From Bedellia somnulentella (taxonomy: Eukaryota; Arthropoda; Insecta; Lepidoptera; Bedelliidae): a DNA stretch of 64,000 nt. Numbering within the stretch: the stretch's first letter is position 1; each line of letters opens with the position of its first letter. The position numbers were made by a program, and so were the translations under genes. This document shows positions 30,789 to 41,603 of the stretch, one piece after another. The notes under the pieces were generated by a model. It searched no databases, was not told the DNA's origin, and saw only the letters and a list, made by a program, of their open reading frames with translations. The DNA lies in NCBI GenBank assembly GCA_963576735.1, contig OY755197.1:2368501-2432500 (forward strand), in the 5' to 3' direction.

Positions 30789-30947
30789 GAAACAAAGAAT
30801 GTCATTTTCCTTAAGGGGTTCAGTGTATTGATTGGCACTAACTTAGCGAAGCAAATACTTGACCAAAAAAGTCAGAATGAATCAACCAATCAGGTTGTAT
30901 GGATAACTCATTTTGACAATTTGTTTTTAGTAGATATTTATCTAAGA

Positions 30948-31273
30948 CAACGTGATAGCCCAATGGGTGGAACACCGGTTTACGTGCAAGCGACTATTGT
31001 TCAAATCCCGGGTCGGGCCTACACCAATTTGTCTTTTATAAAACATATGTGTGGTTAATTTATCACGGTTGCTAACGGTGAGGGAAAACATCGTGAGGAA
31101 ACCCACATGGCTGAGTTGTACTTAGTCATGAGACAGTGTAGTCGTATAAAACGGCGATAGGCAAAACGTGGGTACTCTGAACACCAGATGACAATGTCAC
31201 GTGATGTTCAAAAGTGTTAGTACCTCTGCCAACCCCTTCGGGGATATTCGGCGTGAACGTTTATGTTATGTTG
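30948..31273 (+). mobile_element. SINE-II, full length (reference copy)
   Basis: tRNA-like head GTGATAGCCCAATGGGTGG and GTTCAAATCCCGGGTCGGG; body CACCAATTTGTC, TTAATTTATCACGG, GGTGAGGGAAAACATCGTGA, GTCACGTGATGTTC, GTACCTCTGCCAACCCCTTC; 3' end CGGCGTGAACGTTTATGTTA with an ATGTT tail. The head suggests RNA polymerase III transcription. It lacks a short segment present in other copies (between GCGATAGG and CAAAACG). Confidence 0.88.
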
Positions 31274-31367
31274 TACTACGTGTGGTTTCCACTCTATTTA
31301 GTGGTAAGTTCTCTATGCTAATAGTCATGTGTCATACAACTTTCTTCTATTGTTCATGAAGTCTCTT

Positions 31368-31630
31368 CGATCATATATACCAAAGATATACCAACAAAAC
31401 ACGAAAAACAGCTCGGCTAAAGAGTGTTTTTTTTTTATTGTAAGCACTGTTTCACTGACATAGATCTTGCAATAAATAATAAGTCTTAGGAAATTCGGTA
31501 GGGTTGCTAATTGAAGAAAAAATTATATTTAATTGTCAAACAGTCTTGTCATTCTCACAGTCCACTTTTGTGCGTTGATTTCGTATGGAGTGCGGCATCT
31601 TTGATTTGATATATATGATCGAAGCGAAGA
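31368..31630. mobile_element. Non-autonomous element with inverted ends (TTCGATCATATATACC)
   Basis: CTTCGATCATATATACCAAA near 31368 is inverted at TTTGATTTGATATATATGAT (31610). The right half (GTCAAACAGTCTTGTCATTC, TGGAGTGCGGCATCTTTG) recurs at 52274-52370. Non-coding. Confidence 0.5.
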
Positions 31631-31633
31631 CTT

Positions 31634-31772
31634 GCGCCCGATTTCTGAATCGAGTATTCAAGCTGAGAACGACTTTAGTATCGTTTTGTCTCATTCAGTT
31701 GTTAAGATTTCAATGCGACAGAACGATACTTAAGCTGTTCTTAGCTGGAATACTCAATTCAGAAATCGGGCG
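31634..31772. mobile_element. MITE-cg, full copy
   Basis: GCGCCCGATTTCTGAATCG ... CAATTCAGAAATCGGGCG. Inserted at the end of the preceding element. Confidence 0.85.
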
Positions 31773-31773
31773 A

Positions 31774-32170
31774 TAATGAAGTTTAGATGCTGTTAGAAGC
31801 ATTTGAGCTGCTTTTTTGTGTCGGCTACAAAACGTCAGTGGCTACAAAAAACCATAATAATTTTCTTTATTTCTTAACTTATAACAAAACTTGCAAATGT
31901 TGGGTATTTTCAATAAAAGGAACACGTCACGTGATGTTGACGAATCAGTTCAGCAAACCCCTTCAAAGATCTGTGGGCAGCATCAGCTTCGCATCTCCAT
32001 CAGGTACGCTGAAAAAGTTTTAATTTGGATCAGTTTACGATATAACATTTACTCGTGTTTTAGTTCTAATGGGGCATATTTAACTATATTTCTCTCAATG
32101 AATGTAGCTGAAAGTCCGGAGGTTAGCCGGGTTCGTACAAAGCTGCGATCAACTACTCTCTACCAATACT
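31774..32170. other. No clear feature
   Basis: Possible SINE-II scrap near 31920 (CACGTCACGTGATGTTGACG). No gene supported. Confidence 0.35.
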
Positions 32171-32376
32171 GCATACATACATACAAACATATACTCACGC
32201 CCATAAATTCCAAAAAGGGGTAGTCGGAGCTTCAGAGCTAGAAACTCCTCAGCCACATTTGGAAGTTGATAGGGGAGAATATGGTATAAATAAAGTATAG
32301 TTAGTGATGGGTCTCAAACCTCATCGCCCAAATACCACTTTAAAAAGCCACATACCCTTAGTCGCCTCTTACAAAA
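32171..32376 (-). mobile_element. SINE-I, type C, head missing
   Basis: AAAAAGGGGTAGTCGGAGC, CAGAGCTAGAAACTCCTC, GTTGATAGGGGAGAATATGG, then stops at CGCCTCTTAC. Confidence 0.8.
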
Positions 32377-32546
32377 CTAATTACATACACTGCCACCAGG
32401 CGGCAGCGATTTCGAGAGCATTTTTTATATAATTTAATGTAGGTTAGGTTTTTCATATACTATAATATATTTTTTTAAGCTGTATATATAGTTAAATGTG
32501 TAAATATATTTTTAATACAATTGTATTGTGTAATATAATAAAAAAT

Positions 32547-32798
32547 ACATACATACATGAATATACTTACGGCTATAAATCCCTAGAAGGGTTAGCCAAA
32601 GCTGAGGAATTAAAAATTCCTCAACCACTTTTGGAAAGTTGAGTGGGGACAAGATAGTAAAATAAAGGTTGTTTGGTGATGGGTCTCCAACCGCATTGCC
32701 CAAAAATCCCTTAAAAGCCCCAATACCGTTAGTCGCCTTTTACGTACACCCACCGGAAGAAATGGGGTAGTGCTATTCTAAGCCGACACTACACAGCA
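32547..32798 (-). mobile_element. SINE-I, type A
   Basis: Full length. TAATAAAAAA lies on both sides, a probable target duplication. Confidence 0.88.
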
Positions 32799-32960
32799 AT
32801 TACAAATAATAAAAAACTAATTTATGTATTTATACCGAATTTTTTACAGCACCAGTAGACTACTGTAGTAATTTTAGACAGGAATCATTTGTTTTGTTTG
32901 TTGAAACCATGTTGAAAAAATAAATTTTCATGGTGATGCTTTTGAGTATTGATTTACTGC

Positions 32961-33216
32961 ATGGTAGCATTTGCCGTGTAGTGCCGGCTTAGAATGTCGC
33001 TACCCCTTTCTACCCACGGTAGTCGTAAGAGGCGACTAAGGGTATTGGGGCTTTTTATTGGATTTTTGGGCGATGCGGTTGGAGACCCATCACCAAAAAC
33101 CTTTATTTTACCATCTTTTCCCCACTCAACTTCCAAAAGTGGCTGAGGAATTTATAATTGGCTACCCCTTCTTGCGAATTATAGCCGTGATTATATGTAT
33201 GTATGTATGGTAGCAT
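32961..33216 (+). mobile_element. SINE-I, mixed A/C, with perfect 10-bp target duplication
   Basis: Body 32971-33206; ATGGTAGCAT at 32961-32970 and 33207-33216. Head CGTGTAGTGCCGGC and TCGCTACCCCTTTC are C-like, the centre A-like. Confidence 0.9.
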
Positions 33217-33346
33217 AATGTAAGATTAGTTCATCAAGATTGTTTATGAAATCGCAAAATAATATCTATTATTGAGTTATACTTAGGCACAGTTACATAA
33301 ATTGTGGTAAGATTTTGCTTTAAGGCAAAATTTGGTATTCATATCA

Positions 33347-33500
33347 TTCATATACTCACGGCTATAAATCCCTTAACGGGGTAGCCAGAGCTTTGGAATG
33401 AGAAATTCTTCAGCCACTTTTGGAATTTGAGTGGGGAAACGATGGTAATAATAAATGTTTTTGGTGACGGGTCTCCAACAACATCGCCCAAAAATCACTT
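33347..33500 (-). mobile_element. SINE-I, type B, head missing
   Basis: CATATACTCACGGC, CCCTTAACGGGGTAGCC, GGTGACGGGTCTCC, stops at AAAATCACTTA. An AT microsatellite (33500-33534) follows. Confidence 0.8.
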
Positions 33501-33534
33501 AGTATATTAAATATATATATATATATATGTATAT

Positions 33535-33783
33535 GCTGTGTAGCGCCGGCTTAGAATAGCACTACCCCATTTATTCCGGTGGGTGTACGTAAGAGGCAAC
33601 TAACGGTGTTGGGGCTTTTAAGGGATTTTTGGGCGATGCGGTTGGAGACCCATCACCAAAAACCTTTGTTTTACCATCTTTTCCCCACTCAACTTTCCAA
33701 AAGTGGCTGAAGAATTTCTAATTCCTTAGCTCTGGCTACCCTTTCTAGGGATTATAGCCGTGAGTATATGTATGTATGTATGT
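33535..33783 (+). mobile_element. SINE-I, type A
   Basis: Full length, GCTGTGTAGCGCCGGC to a TATG tail. Confidence 0.88.
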
Positions 33784-33850
33784 TTACCACGCATATGTAA
33801 AATAATAATGTAACAATCACTCTATTAACTTAACGTTGAACCAACTATAT

Positions 33851-33995
33851 TCATACATACATATACTCACGACATTATTTCCCATTGACGCAAGCGAAGA
33901 CTATTGATCGCCACTATGTGCGATCCTGGTAAACCTATCTGTCGTCGTTTACAACTATCAATCTTTTCATACATACTTTTCTTTTTTCCATACTT
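33851..33995 (-). mobile_element. RTE-like LINE 3' end, old (duplicated with block)
   Basis: CATATACTCACGACATTATT, CTATTGATCGCCACTATG, CATACATACTTTTCTTTTT. Diverged; the same fragment is in copy 2 at 36144-36290, so it predates the duplication. Confidence 0.65.
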
Positions 33996-34648
33996 CCAAC
34001 TATATTCACTTATCGTTGAAACAGCCTATACCAAGATTAGTAAACTACGATTTTCCGTCGAACGCCGAGACACATAGATTCATCTAAAAATGTCGGACAA
34101 TGTTTATTTAAAGTTATCTTCGCGAGCTTAGCCCTAGTGCCTCCCCCTTCCCCCTACCACCCTGGCGGCCGGCCAAATCCGCTCAATGCTTATATCTTGC
34201 ATAACCAATGTACATCGAGACCAAAACGAACAAGACCAAACAAAAAGGCTAGGACCTAAAAGGAGTTTTAAAAGTGTGACCTATTTTTTGCGAATCCTTT
34301 TTGGAAGGGTAGATGGTTTTATGTTGTATAGCAAGAAGTTTAAGGGTTATGTTAGATTGACGTTTTGTATGATCTTATTAGTATAGTAGGAAGGCAAGGC
34401 TTGAAAAACTATAAGGTCCAGTCAGGAATTGGATCTACAGGTATGTACTCACGTAAGATTGGTCAGTACAATCACGTGATGGAGGGCAGGCCTATAAACA
34501 ATATTAGAATTAGAATTTTTGTTATGTTCAACCTTATATTTGTATTAAAATGTATGCTGTTTGTGTTCCTTAATTAAATAAATATAATATAATATAATTA
34601 ACGGGGTTGTTTTTTTTTAATCATGTAGGGATGATTTAAATGGACTTA

Positions 34649-34919
34649 CATAATGAATTAACATACATACATACATATACTCACGGCTATAAATCCCTTG
34701 AAGGGGTAGCCAGAACTAAGGAATTATGAATTCCTCAGCCACTTTTGGAAGTTAAGTGGGGAAAAGATCGTAAAATAAAGGTTGTTGGTCATGGGTCTCC
34801 AGCCGCATCGCCCAAAAAACCATTAAAATCCCCAATAGCCTTAGTCGCCTCTTACGTACACCCATGGGAAGAAACGGGGTAGTGCTGTTCTAAGCCGACA
34901 CTACACAGCATAATGAATT
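34649..34919 (-). mobile_element. SINE-I, type A, absent from copy 2 of the block
   Basis: Body 34660-34908 with target duplication CATAATGAATT (34649-34659, 34909-34919). Copy 2 has the uninterrupted TTACATAATGAATTAAGTG. Confidence 0.93.
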
Positions 34920-35415
34920 TAGTGACATGATATTAGTTTAGTGACAAGAGTTCAAATGAAATGATTTCTTTGTAATGCATGAAATACTTTAATGATTTTC
35001 GTGCCCTCCGCAATTTTTGGTATAATTAGTTTCGTACAACTAATTAAACCAAACCAACTGGTATATTTCAATTATCGCGTGCGCTTCTTTGGTTAAAATT
35101 GGTAAACCAATAACGGAGAATAGATAAAAATATATAATTCATTATTGATCATCAGATACTATTAATGATATCAGCAGTACTGATCTCCGTGCTCTGCTTT
35201 AAAATAGGGACGCTGGAATGTGGACTAAAATAATAATTATGGAGGCTATCGAAATGCAAAATTTATAAATATATACACACAACATTTATTAAGTTAATTA
35301 AACATAGAAACAAAATCTTTGATGTTGACGGGGCCTAACCCTAAAATTATTATCTTAATTCCGTCTTATAAAGAAACTCGAAAGAAAATAATTTCGCTCT
35401 AGTAGCCACTTGACA

Positions 35416-35462
35416 TTATAGCTCAATTGGCAGAGCGGGTTCGATCCCCGCTATATCCTTTA
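35416..35462 (+). pseudogene. tRNA remnant with D-arm joined to T-arm
   Basis: TATAGCTCAATTGGCAGAGC is a normal tRNA D-arm/A-box; GGGTTCGATCCCCGC, a T-arm/B-box, follows directly. The anticodon arm is missing, so it cannot be a working tRNA. Confidence 0.6.
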
Positions 35463-35514
35463 TTTTACAATATATCCCTAAAAAACTTTCAAAAGTGGTT
35501 GATGAACTTTCATT

Positions 35515-35949
35515 TTGAAGATCGTGTCACCCCTTTTTTGGGGTAGCAAGAGCTTCGGAGTGAACAAATATTATAATTTAATAGAAAACAAAAGTATGCT
35601 GAGTAGTGTCGGCTTCGAATAACACTACCCCATTTCTACCCATGGGTGATCGTAAGAGGCGACTAAGGGTATAGGGGCTTTTCAAGTGATTTTTGGGCGA
35701 TGTTGTTGGAGACCCGTCACCAAAAACATTTATTATTACCATCGTTTCCCCACTCAAATTCCAAAAGTGGCTGAAGAATTTCTCATTCCAAAGCTCTGGC
35801 TACCCCGTTTTGGGAATTATAGCCGTGAGTATATGTATGTAAAACAAAAGTCTTTTAATAACTTAAAAAGCCCGAAAGGCTTAGTCGCTTCAAACGACGC
35901 CCGCGTCAAAAAATAGGTTATTTTATTCTAAGCCAACACTACGCAGCGT
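35515..35949 (-). mobile_element. Old degraded SINE-I split by a younger copy
   Basis: Left piece TTTTTGGGGTAGCAAGAGC (35530), right piece 35866-35949 (AAAAAGCCCG, TTAGTCGC, TTCTAAGCCAACACTACGC). The SINE-I at 35598-35840 lies between. Confidence 0.6.
35585..35851 (+). mobile_element. SINE-I, type B, nested
   Basis: Body about 35597-35840 with AAAACAAAAGT on both sides. GATCGTAAGAGGCGAC and GACCCGTCACC mark type B. Confidence 0.88.
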
Positions 35950-36076
35950 ATATCTATCTATCTATATATCCACTTTTTCTGTCATTCATCAACTCTATGT
36001 GCCCAAACCACCTTTTTATTACATTTTCCGTCATACAAAAACGACATCCAAGAAACAAATTCCTTAACGAATCATA

Positions 36077-37582
36077 TTTACCACGCATATATAAAATAAT
36101 TATGTAACAATCACTCTATTAACTTAACGTTGAACCAACTGTTTCTCTCATACATATACTCACGACATTATTTCCCATAGACGCAAGCGAAGACTATTGA
36201 TCGCCACTATGCACGATCCTAGCAAACCTGTCTGCCGTCGTTTACAACTATCAATCTTTTCATACATGCTTTTCTTTTTTTCATACTTCCAACTTTATTC
36301 ACTTATCGTTGAAACAGCCTATACCAAGATTAGTAAACTACGATTTTCCGTCGAACGCCGAGACACATAGATTCATCTAAAAATGTCGGACAATGTTTAT
36401 TTAAAGTTATCTTCGCGAGCTTAGCCCTAGTGCCTCCCCCTTCCCCCTACCACCCTGGCGGCCGGCCAAATCCGCTCAATGCTTATATCTTGCATAACCA
36501 ATGTACATCGAGACCAAAACGAACAAGACCAAACAAAAAGGCTAGGACCTAAAAGGAGCTTTAAAAGTGTGACCTATTTTTTGCGAATCCTTTTTGGAAG
36601 GGTAGATGGTTTTAAGCTGTATAGCAAGAATGTTTAAGGGTTATGTTAGATTGACGTTTTGTATGATCTTATTAGTATAGTAGGAAGGCAAGGCTTGAAA
36701 AATATAAGGCATAGGTTCCAGCCAGGAATTGGATCTACAGGTATGTAAGATTGGTCAGTACATCCACGTGATAGAGGGCAGGCCGATATAAGATATTAGA
36801 ATTAGAAGTTATATTCAACTTTATATTTGTATTAAAATATATGCTGTTGGTGTTCTTTAATTACATAAATATACATACATACATACATACATATACTCAC
36901 GCCGTTAATTCCCATTAAGGTAGGCAGAAACTATCGATCGCAACTTCGTACGATCCTGGCAAACCTCTCTTGCTTCGTCTACATCCATCAATGTTTTCTT
37001 ACATGCTCTTTTATTCTTCATACTTCGGACGCCTGCCTTTAATAAATATAATATAATTGACGGGATTGTTTTTTTTAATCATGTAGGAATGATTTAAAAG
37101 CTGGAATTACATAATGAATTAAGTGCAATGATATTAGTTTAGTGACATGAGTTTTATCAATAGTTTCATGTGAAATGATGTTTTTGTAATGCATGAAACA
37201 CTTTAATGATTTTCGTGCCATCCGCAATTTTTGGTATGATTAGTTTCGTACAACTAATTAAACCAAACCAACTGGTATATTTCAATTATCGCTTGCGCTT
37301 CTTTGGTTAAAATTCGTAATTAAATTCGTAAGATAAAAATATATAATTCATTATTGACCATCGAATCACTATTAATGATATCAGCAGGATTGATCTCTGA
37401 TGCACTACTTTAAAAAAGGGACGCTGGAATGTGGCCTAAAATAATAATTATGGAGGCTATCGAAATGCAAAAAATATAAATATACACACACAGCATCTAT
37501 TTAGTTACATTAAACATAGAAACAAAATCTTTGATGCTGACGGGGCCTAGCCCTAAAATTATTAATTTAATTCCATCTTGAA
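36077..37582. repeat. Duplicated block, copy 2
   Basis: Starts TACCACGCATATATAAAATA, ends near CTAGCCCTAAAATTATTAAT. Colinear with copy 1 apart from the SINE-I missing here, an extra RTE-like insertion, and small indels. The period is about 2.3 kb. Confidence 0.85.
36864..37045 (-). mobile_element. RTE-like LINE 3' end, absent from copy 1 of the block
   Basis: TATG tail, CATATACTCACGCCGTTAAT, AACTATCGATCGC, ACATCCATCAATG, ends CGGACGCCTGCC. ATAAATA-type sequence on both sides; copy 1 reads TTAAATAAATATAATATAA without interruption. Confidence 0.85.
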
Positions 37583-37655
37583 TTACCACAAGGTTATAAA
37601 TGGGTTTAATAAATAATTATAATAATATAAGTACACTGTACGTGTAAACATATTG

Positions 37656-37886
37656 CACTCTCAGAACGAAAGAGGCTCAATTCCAAAATAGTGATATTGA
37701 GTTACAATCATTGAGAGGCATAAAAAAGTATGCGCTAAAACAAAGGCACTTCTTGTTATATGGACGGAAAATTTGCTATCCTGATTTTTTAACAATAAGT
37801 GCCTTTGTTTTACTTTTTTATGTCTCTCTATGATTGTAACTCAATATCACTATTTTTGAGTTGAGCCTCTTTCGTTCTGAGAGTGT
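37656..37886. mobile_element. Foldback element, 231 bp
   Basis: CACTCTCAGAACGAAAGAGG at 37656 pairs with its inverse ending 37886. Further paired blocks: TAGTGATATTGAGTTACAAT and AAAACAAAGGCACTT with their inverses, around a short loop near 37770. Non-coding. Confidence 0.8.
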
Positions 37887-38204
37887 TGTTGGTTATGAAG
37901 TCATGTTGCGGCGCTCTTACAGGGTTTCCTATTTAAACTAAAGCGAACAAGATATACCTTAGTGTACACAAGAACACAGTCTATTTGTTTTGAAGTTACA
38001 AAAGAGGCTGCGTGTTACATGGAAATATAGTCCAGACCAGAAAAACTGAATACATAATAGTGGACATGAATATACAGTGCAGACAGAACCAACTGGATAC
38101 ACATAATAAGGGTACGCATGTTCAAATTATCTTAAATTGGAGGTACACCAAGGACATACTATGTTAGCGGTGTGTTATGTATATGCGACTGCTATCATAT
38201 TCAT
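37887..38204. other. No recognisable feature
   Basis: No supported gene or repeat. Confidence 0.35.
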
Positions 38205-38450
38205 ACATCATACATACATATACTCACGACTATAAATCCCTAAAAGGGGTAGCCAGAGCTGAGAAATTAGAAATTTCTCAGCCACTTGTGGAAGTTGAGT
38301 GGGGAAAAGACGGTAGAATAAAGGTTGGTGATGGGTCTCCAACCGCATCGCCCAAAAATCCATTAAAAAGCCCCAAGTCCGTTAGTCGCCTCTTACGTAC
38401 ACCCACCGGAAGATATGGGGTAGTGCTATTCTAAGCCGACACTACACAGG
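38205..38450 (-). mobile_element. SINE-I, type A
   Basis: Full length from CATACATACATATACTCACG to ACTACACAGG. Confidence 0.88.
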
Positions 38451-39036
38451 TACTGTCCATATGACTTAAGTAAAGACTCATTGGTGTTGGAAGTAAACAC
38501 TCAGGATCCGAACCTAGGCCTCTCTGCCTGAAATCTCTCTCTATCACGATTGTTGTTGCCCCTCGTTTTTTTGTATGAGAAACTTCCAAGTCTTTTTTTA
38601 TTAAGTTTATTTATCATCATATATTTCATCCTTACAGAATAAAGTCACGTTTTTGCGAAAATTCGAATTATTAAATTGTCCTACGATATATATAAAAGGC
38701 TAAATCATGGTGTAAGAGCCACAGCCAAATAAGAACAAAGACTAAGTAAAGCGTCTTACATTGTACGCCAGTGATTTTAATATTTTAACATTTTGCCAGC
38801 AGATTTTTTATTCTTTGCATTTTATGCTGAGCTGCTCCGAGCGAATTCGGAAATGTTATCTTTCTGTTACACTTCTATTTTCCTGATGAAATTGCGGATG
38901 AATAAGTCGATTTGTATGAAAGAATTTCCAAATTGGAGTTGAATTTTACATACATACATACATTACAACGACATTTTAGATCGATTGATAGAAATTCTGA
39001 TTTAGTGTTGTGTTTTTTTATTTCAATATATATTAA
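38451..39036. other. No gene seen
   Basis: Short (ACAT)n run at 38949. Otherwise unremarkable AT-rich sequence. Confidence 0.35.
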
Positions 39037-39110
39037 GGAACATATTTCCAAAGGTGAACTGCCAATGTATCGGTTTGAATGACAGTATACGATACTTAGA
39101 TACGATATTC
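39037..39110. mobile_element. MITE-tac, left piece
   Basis: Diverged arm ending GACAGTATACGATACTTAG; interrupted by SINE-I at 39111. Confidence 0.5.
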
Positions 39111-39366
39111 GCCGTGTAGTGTCAGCTTAGAATAGCACTACCCCATTTCTACCCGTGGGTGATTGTAAGAGGCGACTAAGGGTATAGGGGCTTTTTAAGT
39201 GATTTTTGGGCGATGTGGTTGGAGACCCGTCACCAAAAACATTTATTAGGTATTACTATCTTTTCCCTAATCAACTTCCAAAAGTGGCTGAGGAATTTCT
39301 CATTCCAAAGCTCTGGCTACCCCGTTAAGGGATTTATAGCCGTGAGTATATGTATGTATGTATGTA
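39111..39366 (+). mobile_element. SINE-I, type B, nested in MITE-tac
   Basis: GCCGTGTAGTGTCAGC to a TATG tail; GTGATTGTAAGAGGCGAC and GACCCGTCACC mark type B. Confidence 0.88.
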
Positions 39367-39536
39367 AACGATACTAAGTAAGTGAGTAACACGCTGTTTT
39401 ATACCACGCGATATCAAGTTAAAAGGTCGCTCGGAGGCCTAGCACAAGCGCTATTTTATCGGTTAGAATGAGATGGCAGTATACGGTCCTAAATAAACGC
39501 GTAAGAGATGGCTGTTTCATACCAAGCGATATAAAG
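39367..39536. mobile_element. MITE-tac, right piece
   Basis: ACGCTGTTTTATACCACGCG, AAGTTAAAAGGTCGCTCGG, GCCTAGCACAAGCGCTATTT, GAATGAGATGGCAGTATACG. Confidence 0.55.
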
Positions 39537-39774
39537 ATAAGATAAGATAAGAGATATTTATTTGTTACCAAACACAATAATAACATATAAAAATATTATA
39601 AATAAAAAAAAGATGGCAACAAAAAGGCAAAGTACCTCAGCTAGGTTCCCAACATTATCCGCAGGACAGGAGCTGGTTTTCTGGTACCGCCTGTTACTTA
39701 CATACTGAGTCCGACATAATAGGTTGTATATATCAGTAAGTACCTTATGTTATCCGTTGTAACTGTGCTACAGC
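39537..39774 (-). mobile_element. LINE 3' end, antisense, GATAA tail
   Basis: AAGATAAGATAAGATAAGAG then ATATTTATTTGTTACC; on the minus strand an (ATCTT)n-type tail. Lies within MITE-tac sequence. Family not identified. Confidence 0.5.
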
Positions 39775-39918
39775 CCGGCTAGTACGAGCGGTGTTTAAAC
39801 TAGTTATCGCGTGGGATAAAGCAGCCATCTCTTACGCACTTACTTAGTATCGTATACTGCCATCTCATTCTAACCGTTATCGTGTCGATAAAATAGCGCT
39901 CGTGCTTGCCGGGCTGGA
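39775..39918. mobile_element. MITE-tac, full copy, ~140 bp
   Basis: AGCCCGGCTAGTACGAGCGG at one end, GCTCGTGCTTGCCGGGCT at the other. Inner: CTAGTTATCGCGTGGGATAA, CTTACTTAGTATCGTATACT. Confidence 0.7.
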
Positions 39919-40282
39919 AGTTAAGAATAAAATAACTCAACACCTAAAAGAACAAAGAGAAACTACATTTCAGTGAGAAAACATTAATGAGCAGCCAGCC
40001 TCAAATCATTAGTCAATAAATAAACAAATCATACCAATATTAATTATATGCTATAATAAAGATTATGAAATATAATAAGTTTAGGGCAGGTGAAATGAAC
40101 TTTGCAACCGGGCAATAAATGGATATCTAGTTAAAAGGCTGCTCGTACTAGCTATGCTAATAGAGGTAAAAATATCGATCGATAAGAGATTGTGAGTAAT
40201 ATGAGAAATAATTGGTTGCCATTAATTACTTAATAACAACTAATTAACCGCCTTATAACCAAAGAAACAACTGGGGTAAATG

Positions 40283-40462
40283 TTATTATTAAACGGCACA
40301 GGAGGCCTAGCGCGAATGTTTTTTGCTCGGTCGGTTAGAATGAGATAAAGTACACGATATCATGTAGATACGAAAGAGACAGTTACCACGATACCATATC
40401 GTTAAAAGATATCTCACCACGATATCTCGTTAAAAGGTCGGTCGTGCTAGCCTTGCAGAATG
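40283..40462. mobile_element. MITE-tac, diverged copy
   Basis: GGAGGCCTAGCGCGAATG, GGTTAGAATGAGAT, TCGTTAAAAGGTCGGTCG. Confidence 0.55.
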
Positions 40463-40687
40463 GACAAACAGAAATATAAAATAATAGTGTGTAATAACCT
40501 AAGTGTAGCACCTATCGGTTTCTTGCCGTGGATGTCGTAATAAATACGTTAGTTTTGGAGATTTCATAAATAATGTTTGGGATCCCACATGAGGTTTTCA
40601 GGATCAAAAAGAATTCAATTGGAGTTTTAATGTTTGGTAATGTGGTGTTTCAGAATATTTCGCCTAAACATTTATTGCGAAGAAAAA

Positions 40688-40812
40688 CATTCGCCACTTT
40701 GTACGATCCTGGCAAACCTCTTTAGCTTCATTAATATCCATCTATCTTTTTAGACATGCTCTTTTATTCTTCATACTTCGGACACCTGCCTTTTTGTACA
40801 CATTCTTTTTTT
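40688..40812 (-). mobile_element. RTE-like LINE 3' region, left part (split by SINE-I)
   Basis: CGCCACTTTGTACGATCC, CATGCTCTTTTATTCTTCAT, ACTTCGGACACCTGCC, GTACACATTC; resumes after 41016. Confidence 0.75.
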
Positions 40813-41015
40813 GCTGTGTAGTATCGGCTTAGTACTTACTACCCCATTTCTTCCGGTGGGTGTACGTAAGAGGCAACTAACGATATTGACCCATCAATCA
40901 CCAACAACCTTTATTTTACCGTCTTTTCACCACAATATTTTACAAAAGTGGCTGAGGTTATTCTAATTCCTACCCCTTCTATGGATTTATAGCCGTGAGT
41001 ATATGTATGTATGTA
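40813..41015 (+). mobile_element. SINE-I, type A, nested in RTE-like LINE
   Basis: GCTGTGTAGTATCGGC to TATGTATG, with about 40 bp of the centre deleted. ATTCTTT on both sides is a plausible target duplication. Confidence 0.85.
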
Positions 41016-41150
41016 TTCTTTATTTGGTATAAACGAGTCCTCCGAGGTAGTCCTCCACTCACATTACCTTCCACGTTGGCTCTATAGATCTCTTTTACCA
41101 ATATAATATTATCTATACTCTCTCCGTGCCCAATCTGTCTCAACAATGCA
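41016..41150 (-). mobile_element. RTE-like LINE 3' region, right part
   Basis: GTCCTCCGAGGTAGTCCTCC, TCTATAGATCTCTTTTACCA, CTCTCCGTGCCCAATCTGTC: antisense of the GRPRRT...GMLRWFGH coding region. Confidence 0.75.
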
Positions 41151-41159
41151 AAGAAAATT

Positions 41160-41300
41160 GAAAAATTGAAAATATATTTATTTCATTGAAATAAAATGCA
41201 CATTTCGTGGTAATTGTTCTTCATCACAAAAAATACGCAATACGAATACATCATACAATACACTTACACCATTAGATAAAATTTTACGATATATTCTGGA
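41160..41300 (-). mobile_element. Possible LINE 3' tail, antisense
   Basis: ATTGAAAAATTGAAAATATA then TTTATTTCATTGAAATAAAA. Weak. Confidence 0.35.
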
Positions 41301-41309
41301 CAAAACCGT

Positions 41310-41550
41310 TCCGTGTAGTGCCAGCTTATAATGTCACCACCCCTTTCTACCTGAGGGTGTCGTAAGAGGCGACTAAGGGTGTGGTGCTATTGAAGTGGTT
41401 TTTGGGCGATGCGGGTGGAGACGTCACCAACGATAATTTATTTTTAACATCTCCCCTATCAACTTCCAAATGTGGCTGAGGAGTTTCTAGCTCTGAAGCT
41501 CTGGTTTCCCTTTTTGGGATATATGGCATTGAGTATACGTATGTATACAC
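41310..41550 (+). mobile_element. SINE-I, type C
   Basis: CCGTGTAGTGCCAGC, ATGTCACCACCCCTTTC, CAAATGTGGCTGAGGAGTTT, CTAGCTCTGAAGCTCTGG; ends GAGTATACGTATG. Confidence 0.82.
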
Positions 41551-41603
41551 GAATGTTCTGAACAATTATTACCGCTGCTTTCGTTTCAGGGATACAATGA
41601 GCT

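Larger units (their letters stand above)
33785..35370. repeat. Duplicated block, copy 1
   Basis: Starts TACCACGCATATGTAAAATA and ends near CTAACCCTAAAATTATTATC. Shares with copy 2 a long colinear sequence including a C-rich patch at 34138-34175 and TAATGATTTTCGTGCC at 34994. No gene recognised in it. Confidence 0.85.

Noticed and set aside
38949..38965. Repeated ACATACATACAT as a possible CRISPR-like or regulatory array
   Set aside because: These are tails of SINE-I and RTE-like copies, without spacers; the genome is eukaryotic.
39537..39556. GATAAGATAAGATAAG as a GATA-factor binding cluster
   Set aside because: It is the antisense tail of a LINE 3' end.
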